64,000 bases of DNA from Hofstenia miamia (lineage: Eukaryota > Xenacoelomorpha > Acoela > Hofsteniidae). The translations under genes and the position numbers were made by a program. Below are positions 1-11,200 of this stretch, one piece after another. The stretch covers positions 180,970-244,969 of the forward strand of contig CABFPE010000765.1 of NCBI GenBank assembly GCA_900660155.1, written 5' to 3'. The notes under the pieces were generated by a model, which saw only the letters and a list, made by a program, of their open reading frames with translations, made no database searches and had not been told where the DNA came from. The stretch's first letter is position 1. Each line of letters starts with the position of its first letter.

Positions 1-42
1 TATATATATATATATATATGTAAGCAAACTGAGCTTTCTAAT

Positions 43-266
43 ATTTGAATGTGACGACAGTCTTAAATATCGATTTCGATGTGTTACCATCATCGTCAGT
101 TTACAAAATATGCGGTAAATAAATTTACAATTGACTACACTAAATATAAATGATCATATTACATACACTTAGAATAAATTTAAGGTCATATTTATTTATA
201 TTTTGCAAACTGACGATGATGGTAACACGTCAAAATCGATATTTAAGACTGTCGTTACATTCAAAT
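43..266. repeat. Fold-back repeat built from a Penelope-like element 3' end
   Basis: Arms at about 43-111 and 199-266 are inverted copies of one another over about 68 bases with few mismatches. The shared core is CATCATCGTCAGTTT, and a spacer of about 88 bases separates them. The spacer resembles 1940-2010, the end of the Penelope-like fragment described below. TA runs flank both sides. Confidence 0.7.
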
Positions 267-1806
267 AATATATATATATATATATTTTTACTGATTTATT
301 GTTCTTTAATCTTTTTTAAATGCGCAACTCTTTCGTAGAATTTTCAAAACTTTTAATAGTAACGACAAACTTTGTCTTGCTATTTTCATTATTTTGTGTT
401 GTCTATTTCTTTCCAATGTGAATTGGAATGATAGAAATTTCTAGACTTCTATCGCAATAAGACATTCCTTTGTTGGCTTATTAAAAATTTTTTTTAAATA
501 TTTAATGAAAATTTTTGTGCATGCAGCAGTTTAGCGAACGATTAAGTATTTTCATTCCATTTTATAGTTTCAATTACAATATAATTAGTGAAATAATTTC
601 AACCAATCAAATCGGTTTAATTACATTGGATTTAGTTAATAGACTCTAAATTAATATAAAGAATAACGATTAATTTCTAATACATGCTTAAAAGCGCACT
701 TCTGCAGAACTTTGCAATACTTTAGTATTTTGCGGTTTTTATTTATACGTACAATGCACTTTCTCAATTTTCTAATTCCATTGGTTTGCTTTTGACCGAA
801 GTTTTTTCTAGTTTTGCAACTTTGCTATTAAATTTTAAATGTACTGTATATTGTAGGATCTATTGAAATTTTTGCATATTGTTTGTTTTTTCTACCACGT
901 GAAGGATATATAATGACAAATAGAATTACAAATTTAAAAACTTAATTTCAGTTTATTTAAAATGACTGCTTAAGTAACTGAGAAACCTTAAGATCAAATT
1001 ATTGCAATTATAATCTCGCTATCTATTCATTGTAAATATTCAGATTATAAATCCAATTGCTAAAAATTTATAATGCATAGAATTTTAGAATGCAATCTTT
1101 GTTTCCTACTAGTGTATATATATATTCATCTCGTAATAAAGGTATGCACACTTTCAACCTTTTTTATAGTAATTATATAGTTTTTATTTTTGTATTCGCC
1201 CCTACACAATTTGTTGACATCGTAGAAATTTTGTAGTTCAAGCAGTAATCGCATGCATACACGGGGCATGCTATAAATTACTAGTTATAATTTTAATAAT
1301 GTGAGCAGACGTTATTGATAATTAAAGCAAAATTGTTTATAATGCGATTTTTTATTAGCTGCTTTTGAATAATTTATTAGTAATTTATCCCCACAAAACA
1401 CAATGTTCATATAAATTATTAATGTTTTTGTTAAGATTAAATAACTTATTTGCATAAAAGATTTATTGATTAGACGTTCTCATTTTTTAGGTTTTAGTAT
1501 TCCGATCACATATAATTTCTACGATGTAATTTATTAAAATCTCTTGCATCAAGATGTCATATTTTAGTTTCAATTTTCTATTGACAAAATCTAAACTTTG
1601 TTCAAACAGATATAAAAATGGGATATTTATCCTCTATTAGCTCTATTTACTTGTAGATAGCTAACACTATTATTTCCAAAAACTAATAATTTTGTTTAAT
1701 ATATTATATTGCATTGCAAAAGGAAGTTATTATTCTTGAGCATATAGTTTAATCTTGAATCTGTTATTTCTATACTACCATAACGATACATCTTGAATTG
1801 AAATTG

Positions 1807-1837
<31 letters not shown>

Positions 1838-1842
<5 letters not shown>

Positions 1843-1955
1843 ATGTAATTATACTGAGTTTTGATATATTCATGTTAGCTAGACGTTATAATATACCGGT
1901 TTCGATTATAAATCATCTTCAATATAACAATAATGCGGTTATGAATTTACAATAA
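1838..1955 (-). other. 3' untranslated part of the Penelope-like fragment
   Basis: On the minus strand this follows the stop of the GIY-YIG reading frame. It holds a GAAGATGATTTATAAT-type motif close to the one in the fold-back at 43-266, and it ends in a TA microsatellite at 1809-1838. Confidence 0.5.
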
Positions 1956-2415
1956 CTACACTTTATAAAATAAATATTGCATGCACTTCCAAAATAAATT
2001 TAATGTTAGCATGATTTGTTGAATATTTAATAGTAGATCTTTCTTAGTTTTCTTAATTAAAATTACTTCACCGATTTTTGGATAGTTTGATCTTAGTAGT
2101 ATATAGAAATTATCTTCACTCGCAGTATGTTTATGTAAATATATTTCTGATCTTAGGTGCCCATTTAGATGTTCTTTTATTCTCGTCCCTAGATGTCTTT
2201 TAGTTTCTTCGATGTATGATTTTTTACAATCATCACATTGGTATTTATATATTAAGGAAGAAACTAAATTTTTCGGAACTGGGTCTTTGTTTTTAATGAT
2301 GTTAGATGTTTTAAATGTAAATGTTGGTATTATCTTTGTTTACTTTAGTTTGGTGTTAATTATTATAACTTTTTTCTTTTCTTTATTGACTTGGTTACTG
2401 CAATAGCGAACTTTC
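1956..2415 (-). mobile_element. Penelope-like retroelement fragment, GIY-YIG endonuclease domain
   Basis: The minus strand, read from about 2415 down to a stop at 1956-1958, encodes the C-terminal part of a Penelope-like element protein. Clear motifs are DPVPKNLVSSLIYKYQCDDC, then SYIEETKRHLGTRIKEHL, then KIGEVILIKKTKKDLLLN. These are the zinc-finger-like Cys pair, the GIY-YIG core helix (T-x-R-x-x-EH) and the E-x-x-x-I-K final helix typical of the family. No reverse transcriptase domain is visible upstream, so this looks like a 5'-truncated, old copy. The upstream portion (2300-2640) is more decayed. Confidence 0.75.
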
Positions 2416-2546
2416 ATATATATACTAGTCTTAGTTTCATCAGTGACGTTTTTATTTGATCTTTATTACATAAAAACATATCATTCGAGAACTTCTTGAT
2501 AATGCTGTGCGGATAACACCATTTTTCTCTAATGTCTGAAATATTT

Positions 2547-2551
<5 letters not shown>

Positions 2552-2586
<35 letters not shown>
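2552..2586. repeat. (TA)n microsatellite
   Basis: An uninterrupted TA run. Similar runs lie at 1-19, 1809-1838, 24258-24284, 28138-28206, 42790-42826, 42977-43008 and 50690-50714. Confidence 0.95.
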
Positions 2587-2589
<3 letters not shown>

Positions 2590-2821
2590 TTGTATTCCAA
2601 AATTTAATTTTTTAAGCTTTGGTGTGGGATTAGTGGACAAATTTTATAAAAATACATTTAATAATAAAATTTTTCACATATTATTAAATTACATAATGCC
2701 TTTTCTTCAATTAAATTTTACTAAGAAAATTAAATAACAGTGTAAAATGTGTCTGTTATTTTTAAGGAAAATATAGAATTTAATTACTAGGTTGCTTTAA
2801 TATTCTTATTTGTTGGCTAAA

Positions 2822-2885
2822 CAGGGAGGACGGCTGTCCGCACTCCTCTCCCAACCCCTCTCCTCCCCCTATTATATCCCCATTT
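2822..2885. repeat. C-rich tract
   Basis: A pyrimidine-rich island of repeated CTCC/CCCC in otherwise AT-rich DNA, preceded by the palindromic GGACGGCTGTCC. Comparable C-tracts occur at 6245-6275 and 15608-15635. Confidence 0.7.
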
Positions 2886-3026
2886 TCAAAACCGTTTAAG
2901 CTATATGTGAATATTGAGACATAAATAAACTTTTAGTGTTTTCATAAGACAAAAATAATTATTTCAAAATGTTCTGCTACCCATGAATGAAAAGTGCTTT
3001 AAATGACTAGCACTAGCTGTCATGCA

Positions 3027-3504
3027 TATATATATATATATAAATATAGAGTCGCTGTGTACCTTGAAAATGACTGGTTGCCTGTACAGAGCGACTCTGG
3101 GTCGTAATTTCAAAGGTACACAGCGACTCTGGCCCCCCATGCTTTTAAAAATTGTTTTTTTAAACTTTTAATAACAGAATCGTTAATAAGAAGCACAATG
3201 CAATATATTTGCAAAATATTGTTAATTTTATGCAACTTCAAAATTTTATAAGGGTACACAGAGAGTTTATAAAATTTTTTTCTAAGTTTTTTAGCTATTA
3301 TTTTCTTAACAATGCTTAATTTATGTATTAATTGCAAAGGAATGCACATCAGCAACAACATTTTACAAATTGAAATAGTTTAGGTGTTAAAAACCCCAAA
3401 ATTTAGAATGTACTGTAAAAATATTTTAAAAAATTTTCGAGGGTGTACACAGCGAGTCTCAAGTGTACACAGCGATTCCTCAATGTACAAAGCGACTCTA
3501 TATT

Positions 3505-3521
<17 letters not shown>
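3027..3521. mobile_element. MITE-like element with terminal and subterminal GTGTACACAGCGA repeats
   Basis: The ends are inverted repeats: TA-run, then ATATAGAGTCGCTGTGTACC on the left and its near complement on the right (GTACAAAGCGACTCTATATT). Inside lie at least four more copies of TACACAGCGA(C/T)T in both orientations, at about 3089, 3117, 3456 and 3471. It is about 495 bases and has no coding capacity. This fits a non-autonomous DNA transposon, superfamily unknown. Confidence 0.75.

Positions 3522-3547
<26 letters not shown>
3521..3547. repeat. (TG)n microsatellite
   Basis: About 13 TG units directly after the TA run that ends the MITE. Confidence 0.95.
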
Positions 3548-6224
3548 TATGAGGAAAAAGTAAAGCATTGAAATCTGATCAATCTACTTGGTTAAAACAC
3601 AATAAACTAGAAAGTTGTATAAAAATTTTGATTGGGAACGAGTACATGCTATTTTCGAATTCAAAAGTTACATTGCATTTCCTAATGAACAGTTGGCTAA
3701 ATTTCATGTTCTTGGCCATAAAGGCATCTTATTAAAGTAGAGTATTTATCTCCATCAAATGTGAACTAAGGAGTTTCCGCAAATATAATTTTCGTACCTG
3801 AAAATGCAAAAATCTTGTTCTTGACCATTTTTAAATTCGAAATTCATAATAGTGACTTGATTGGTATTAAACAAAACTACGTAACTGGACTACATTTTAT
3901 AAGCAAAAGGGAAACACTGTGCTTAAGTAAGTTAAAGTTACAATAAGTTGTCAGACGTGTTCGAATGTAAGAGTTTTACTCTGGTTTAATAGGACATTGT
4001 TGACCTTAGAGGTAAAGCGGCAGAGAAGAAAATTTTGAACAACAAACAGTCAGCAAGCTTGAAGGTGTAGAGAATGAGATCTTTTGCTAACATCCAAAAA
4101 ATCTTCTGCGAGTTTTATTTGAATATCTTGTTGGAACTGCTGTTGGTCATCTGATCATATACATTGCAATGTAAGGAGGATCTAGAATTCAGTTGTATGT
4201 GTTGCATATTTCATAGGCCAATAAATTATTGTGGGACATTCCTGAAGTTAAACATTCGTTTGACTCATTGTGTGATTGAATTGGTATTGCTACAAAATTG
4301 AAGTTCACAGAATTCGAGGCTCTGGCAAATAATGGGATTGAGTTGTCATACTTCTTCCGAAAGGTGTATGCCAATGAATGGTGTTTGTTAATGTAGTCAA
4401 AATTTCTATGCTATTTTCGCTGTAATATTCAACATATTTTCATTTTGATCAAATTTTAGTAGTGAATTTGAACAATTATATATTATATTAATGCTAAGGT
4501 ATTATCTCTACACAGTGAGTTTAAGGTACAACCTTCAAGTTAAATAAATTTCACTATATTTGATTTTTGGAGCAGAAACATTTTTAGGATAATTGATTTC
4601 ACACACATCATTTGTTCGCATGAGATCAATTTTAAATTCCTTATTCATTTTCTATTACGCTTTTCATCTCCAATTCAAAACATCAGAAGATCTCGCAATT
4701 AACGTGCATTTTATTCAGCACAATGCATTAGCGGCAACATCATCGAACTTACTAAAAGGCAACGATGTATTTAACAAACACATAATTGTTGAGTTAATTA
4801 AGTCTAAGAAGAATGTGTATTTTGAATGTTCTAATGCTGTCTATTAAGAGTTTAAAATGTCGCCGAAACAAAAATCTTCCAATAAATGAAAATTAAAACT
4901 TTCTAATTTTAATAATAATTTTGTTTTTCTTTTTCCCATGCATGTCCATCTATCGATTTTTTGTATCCAGATCTATTTCAGGTACATGAAATTCTTATGG
5001 ATCAATGCGTGGGATTTCCACCAATCCATTAAAAAGAAACTACAAGTCCTCAAAGAAAAGCTGTTGTACTTAGCAGCAAAATAAGCAATGTAAAAAATTA
5101 CAACAAAATGAATAGGGCTCTGTTAGACCACCTAAAATATGATGGTATTTTTCTCTACCCCGATATTTTCGATGGTAAAAAGCAGATATTTTGATAAAAC
5201 TATAAGAACTACAATAAAATCATTTACTTCTTAGCTTTTTTGTAGAACGAGAAGGGGAAAGACTCATTACATCAAAGCAGATGAAAGTATTTGACAGTTT
5301 TCCAAAATAAATTATTGATTTTGTTCTTTGAGAATTTTAAAATGTGCAGTAATTTTTTTAATACAAGCCTTACTTTTTTTGTGAGGAATTATCCAATTTA
5401 AAAAGCCTCAATGGGACTGGACCTCAGCATTATATGTAGAGACAGAGATGTATATTTCGGAATTTGCAACAAACACAAATATATTAGCAGTATTCGCATG
5501 AATATGATTTTTTAATGATTCCTTCAAACGTTTTTCTAAAAATAACATTTCTCTTAAACCTTGTTAACGACACGTTATATATTTTCCTTAGATCTGTTTC
5601 AAAAATTCTGTTGGGGTTAAGTTATCGCAGATAGTTTGTCTCAATATTTAAAGCAATATATAATGTTTAATTCAATTTTATATTCATTCTAAACATGTGA
5701 ATTTTGATTATTTAACTATTACATTTTTTTGAACGATTAAAATTCTTATCCAATATTATCCAGAATGTTCCAAAAGATTGAAATTGTATTTAAAGTATTT
5801 AATAGAACAACATGCTGCAACTAAAGCTTTTTAAGAACCTCACAGCTGAACTTCCTTAGAATTTGCTAGAAATTGAACCAATGTGTTTTAGTTTATTACT
5901 TGTTTAAGCACGTGACCTTAAGTAAATGAAGTCACTATGTAATTTATCAAGAAAATTTAACTATTGATTTGATTCTCTGGTAACTATTTAATAATTCTAT
6001 TCATGACATTCAAATTCTGATTCTACGTGATAATTTATTTTTTTTATTATATGTGGATGCACGCTGTTATTTTTACTGAGTTTACACCCTTACTTTCACA
6101 CAAAGCATTTTCATATGTTAAAAGGAGAGTTGTATTTAAATTTATTTAATATAGGGCAAAATATTGCAAAATGTATCTTGTAAGTGCATTTTACAATCTT
6201 AATTTTTACTTTTTTAATTTTTTT
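3548..6224. other. AT-rich stretch, no gene recognised
   Basis: Only short chance-length frames, for example one of 84 codons at 4593-4847 with no recognisable domain. No RNA gene or repeat structure was noted. Confidence 0.6.
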
Positions 6225-6660
6225 AAATAAAATTTTGTATTTTTAACCCCCTCCCCCCACCCCCCACCACTATATAAGCCATATTCGTACATTACACTAA
6301 TTAAATAGGCTTATTAGAAGCTTATAGAGTTGAATTCTTAGTTGTTGTAGTCTGAATAGGACAAAAATGTCAAGAGCTTTAAAAATTTCAGTAATTTAAA
6401 ACACTGCGACACAAAAAATTTTATTGATAAGTGACTAAAATATAATTTATTGAGGGTATTGACAAGCAAGTTTATGCAACATTGTCCGTTGAATTGGACT
6501 AGATTAATAGTTTCAGAATGTTTTCGTGGGCATGCTTAAAAATGTGTATGGTATTTTCCATAAATGTGCAACAGTTGCGTTAGCTAATAAAATATATATT
6601 TACTAATTTCAATGTCTGTCATGGTTTGGGGGAGGGGTGGGGGTTGAATTTGACTTTACC
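6225..6660. repeat. Segment bounded by inverted C-rich / G-rich tracts
   Basis: It begins with AACCCCCTCCCCCCACCCCC (about 6246) and ends with a G-rich counterpart (GGGGGAGGGGTGGGGGTT, about 6628-6646). It could be a small element with C-rich inverted ends, or two independent tracts. The G-rich strand has quadruplex potential. Confidence 0.4.
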
Positions 6661-6789
6661 CAAACATATTTTGAATATAATAATTTGGTTGCACTAGTTT
6701 TCCGTTCATTAATTTTTTCAATATATACATTGATAATTTGGCTATTATTAATTTATGTACTACTAAGTCACTATCATTGAGGTACGCAT

Positions 6790-6960
6790 CCTATGTTAAA
6801 TTTTAAATGTACATTTTAAAAACATTGCTCTTATAATTATTGTAGTCTATCAAAGAACCAGTAATCAGTCCACANCCTATGTTAAATTTTAAATGTACAT
6901 TTTAAAAACATTGCTCGTATAATTATTGTAGTCTATCAAAGAACCAGTAATCAGTCCACA
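6790..6960. repeat. 85-base direct repeat joined by a single N
   Basis: 6790-6874 and 6876-6960 are the same sequence apart from one base (GCTCTTATA versus GCTCGTATA), with the N at 6875 between them. It is most likely a gap-closing artefact. Confidence 0.85.
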
Positions 6961-7553
6961 CCTCCAGTTTATTTTTAGTGTTATATTTTATCGGAGGAAG
7001 TTTTTATTACTTCACAACATCTGAGACTCATTTCTGTAATTATTTTTGGCTATATTTTTTCAATTACTTCCATCAAATAAAATGTTTAACGTGAAGTGGC
7101 CGAATACATTTTTTCATTTAAACTAAACAGTGATAATTATATCTCAACATTGATTAATTCCTCTTTCTGCAAACCCAAATCTAACTAAAAAATACCCATG
7201 ACATTCTTGGCGTCCATTTCTTAGAAATATTCATGACAAAGCATGGGTGGCTGAATATATATATCATTATTATTCCCGCTTTGTGTTTCCGAGAATGCCA
7301 AAAATGTTGCATTTGGTGCGATTTGGCTCAAAATTTGTGAACAATTTATTTGGAATGGCGATTTTTTCCAAATTAACCTATTTATACCATTACTCTAGTA
7401 ATATTCAGTCTAATTTAATTATAATTACTATGGTGGTAGACTGTATGAACACCTGTTTAGACTAATACGTTTTCACTTATGTCTTCTCCTTATGTAAGTG
7501 AAGCTAATCGTGTACACGCAAATTGGCTCTAGAAAATTGCTGTTAAGGGAAGT

Positions 7554-8243
7554 GTTAATCCCTGCTTACACTGGTTTAACTTGTGGAATTCGCAGGAGCG
7601 TAGATAATGCAATTTAAACTTCAAAAGCTCAAATTCTGCAATTAAAAATCCTAGCCATTCATTCCTGTAGCTGCAATATTTTTGTAAAACTACTGAAGTA
7701 AGTCTTTTCTGGATCGACAGGCACCAAAATGTTGAATAGAGAATTTTTCGGTGTACTTTGGCGTAGTTGTAGATTCCCCATTTTTCAAGTTGAAAAAGGC
7801 AAGGCTAAAATATATTTAGATGGACAATTGCCCATCACAGCTACGACTCTGTACGCCTGGTCTGTGTTAATTAGATTAGTAAATGACTGACAGTAGTTTA
7901 TTATTTAAATTTTTTGATAAATATCAGCAGAGAAGAACCAATGTAAACAGGAGCTTTCAATATTGAAATCGTCAAATGAAATCAACATGAGAAATAGGTG
8001 TAAACGCGTCCATGCGCTATTGAATTCGCACAGTGGCGTACGCAGGGAGGGGAGACATGCTGGAATGTCCCCCGTCAGAAAATCCTGTGTATTCTCCTGA
8101 ATTCGCTTGACAAATTCCTCAAGTTGAACCAGTGTAAACGGGGCTTTACAGCCTCCAAACATGTTGGTAAGCTTTAGTTAATCTGAAAATTGCTTCTTAA
8201 ATAAAAACAAGGTCCTCAGGAAAACATCGTGTAAACGGGGTTA
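7554..8243. mobile_element. MITE-like element with CCCCGTTTACACTGG-type ends
   Basis: The left arm (7554-7598) and the complement of the right arm (8094-8150) match at 31 of the first 37 positions, sharing TTACACTGGTT, AACTTG and GGAATT. The right arm has a short insertion. Further GTGTAAAC motifs at about 7943, 8000 and 8230 look like subterminal repeats. CAGTGGCGTACGCAGGG at 8032 resembles hAT terminal sequence. The 85-codon minus frame at 7905-8162 lies within the element and is probably not a gene. Confidence 0.65.
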
Positions 8244-11200
8244 TTTGCAGCATTTGTAAGAACATGTTGTTGCATTACCACGTTAATCCGCTTTAAATTT
8301 AAAATGTCGTTAGCATACGAAATGACTTTCGTTTCTGCTCACCGCAAAGCTGATTAAAATTTTATATAACTCATTGGAAAAACAAACAATTCATTGTCTT
8401 TTCGAACTCAGTCAAATAGAAATGAACTTTTCAAGTTTTGCAGTAAATACTTTGTTTTGAGTTACACATCTGCAGCATTTAATTCAACTAAAAATCACCA
8501 TTCAAAATTTGCACTTGACTAATGTACATGTACACTACACCATTAAGAAATTTAGAATACTTACATATCTATTAACGAATACGGCCAGCTTTAGGCATGA
8601 CCGAAGTCTGAATTGCTTTTTCAATGAAAATTCTGATGTTTTTAAAACAAAAAACATGCACTCTTTACATACAAATTTTAATATAATCGCCTAAACTCAA
8701 ACTTACGGTACCAGCAATTGAAAGCAACTATTTCTTTTTTTGTGAAATGTCATATCATGATTTTGTATTTTCCTGCAAAATATATTTGTTTTTTGATATC
8801 TAAACATTTTAATAAATATATTAATTATTTGTATAATATGTCTATGATTTAGGCGAATTGGCCTGATTCGATTTTGTACATTCCAAGTTTAGAATTACAT
8901 TTTCTATCTGACCCTTATTAGTTTGAACTCAATTTGAGATAGCATTATTCTTAATGTTCCTTAAACTCTCCCAAAATTTAGGTTTTAGGAATACAATATA
9001 TAAATTTTCAACCACAACAAGTTTAATTAATGCAGGAACATGTTTCTTAGTTCATTCAATTTCTCCCTAATTTGCATTAGGAATTATGTAAATTAATTTT
9101 TCTAATTAAATATTTGTTTAATTAAAATGATTTGCAATTTGAAAGTTGCATATTTAACCGTTATTTATAAAACTGAAGACTACATTCCTTGTTTCAAAGA
9201 ATTTTATTTTATTGCTTAATTCAAAAGTGTTTTTGAAAACAACTATGTCTTCCCAATTTTTTTAATGTTTTATACTATTTGTGTATTGTTTTCTTGTAGT
9301 TTTTTAAAATTCCAAGAAAGGCAATTATAAATATAATATCTTGATGTGTCAATAATGACAAACATTTATATTTTATGCAGTGCAATTATTTACTAATATC
9401 AATTTAAGTTCTTCCGTTAGAATAGATTATTGCAAAAAATCTTTAGCCGTTAAATACCGAAAAATAAGAAACAAATGCGAAACCAAGATCATTAGAAAGA
9501 GTAAAATCCCATCTTTTATATTTGACTGCAGAATCCTAATACGTTTGTGACCCCACTTCACTAGCGCACCAGAACACATTGCCACTGAATTTTGGATTAG
9601 TTCTTATAATATTATATCACAATTCTTATTTATATATATTTTTTATTTTGAATATCATTTTGGTATGTGGGAATAATGAATCTTTTTTAATTGTAACGGA
9701 AAATCGTTTTCAAGTTAAAATTCAATTAAAACGTCACCATATCCTAAACTTTGGTGTAAAATTAGTTTTGAAACCAATTATATTAGGAACTTTCTTAGTT
9801 TACGAACCTGCAACAGACATATAGCTTTATCATACTATAAAATATTTATCTTTTGCATTTCGTCCATTCTAGATCATTATAATAACATATTTTTTATGCC
9901 CAACCCTTGCTAGTTTAAGAATTTCAAAGTTTTCTCCGTTTCCCTAACTAATGCAATTTACTTAGTTAGCATTTCCTTTTTAACTCGTGTTTATACAAAA
10001 ACTGTGCTGCTAATTTCACATCATATTTATAACGTCATTTACTAACAAATTTTATTGATTTTATTTTCGAATAATGCAAAAATTACTAAACATTGTATCC
10101 AATTAGAATTTGAATTTAACAATAAATGAAACAAAATGCAATAATAAATTGTTTCGTCAGAAGCAATAAATCGTTCAATGTTTTGGAGCTAAATTGTGTT
10201 GTAAATCAAATTGAAGATTTCACTAATAAACCTACTGATTTTATTTCTCATCTGCACCCAAATCCAACAAACGTAAATCAATCTCTGTTCATGCATCAAA
10301 TTTTAATATATTAATATTAACGCACATGAAATTTTGTACGAAGAGCCTCGTGCGCCGTTTATGCATGTTGAATATTTACTGTAGATAAATGAACCGAAAA
10401 ACTTTCTGGCCAAGTTGATAATTTTCAGTGAATTACCTAATAACTTGCTATAGTGAATTTTCGTATTATTTGAACCATAGTTTTATGCTTCAATAGTCCA
10501 TAATGTCAAGCAGATTTATTATGAAAAAGTTATGCTTGTATGTATTCGCAAAACTTGTGCATGGATGTTTGCTGCCACTTACACAATCTAATCTCACGAC
10601 GATTCAAAAAATAATGGAATTGAAGACTTCCAAAGAATGGTTTTTCTTGAATTACAACAAGCTGAAAAGCAGCGGAAACCAACATTTAAGAGACCTACTG
10701 GCCAAAGATTGTGCTTGGAAATCATGAAATTTAGTGAATTTATCTTTTTTGGTGGAATAATGCGTTTACGAGAATATTCGTTATTTGTATTTGAAGTTCT
10801 TAAACTTTTGAAAGAAACGAAGGATTTTCATTAGATTGCAATAGAATCTTACTTTCAATATGGAATTTACGATATTCATCTGAATTCCTTACATATATCC
10901 AAATGTTGAAGTTCATCGGTTATTTACACCGAGATACTTTTGTTTGATACGTTCCCACTAGTTTCTTACTTTGAATAAATTAAAATATTTTTGAGATTTG
11001 TTTAGCTTCTAAGCAAATGGAAATCTATGTCATTCTGTCTACATGCATTCTACCAAAACATTTCAGAGCTCATATTTAATGAGCTCAATGAATAACCTAG
11101 AAATGTCAAATAGTCTAAATTTATTTTCAAAATTTCCTTCAGTTTTGCTACATCTGTGACATATATGCCCCAACAGCTAATGTGTTCTGATCTTTCAGCA

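Noticed and set aside
2452-2640. Minus-strand 62-codon frame
   Set aside because: It is mostly Tyr-Ile from a TA array; the upstream part may be a decayed piece of the Penelope-like element.
3380-3568. Minus-strand frame with His-Thr repeats
   Set aside because: It is a translation of the TG microsatellite and MITE end.
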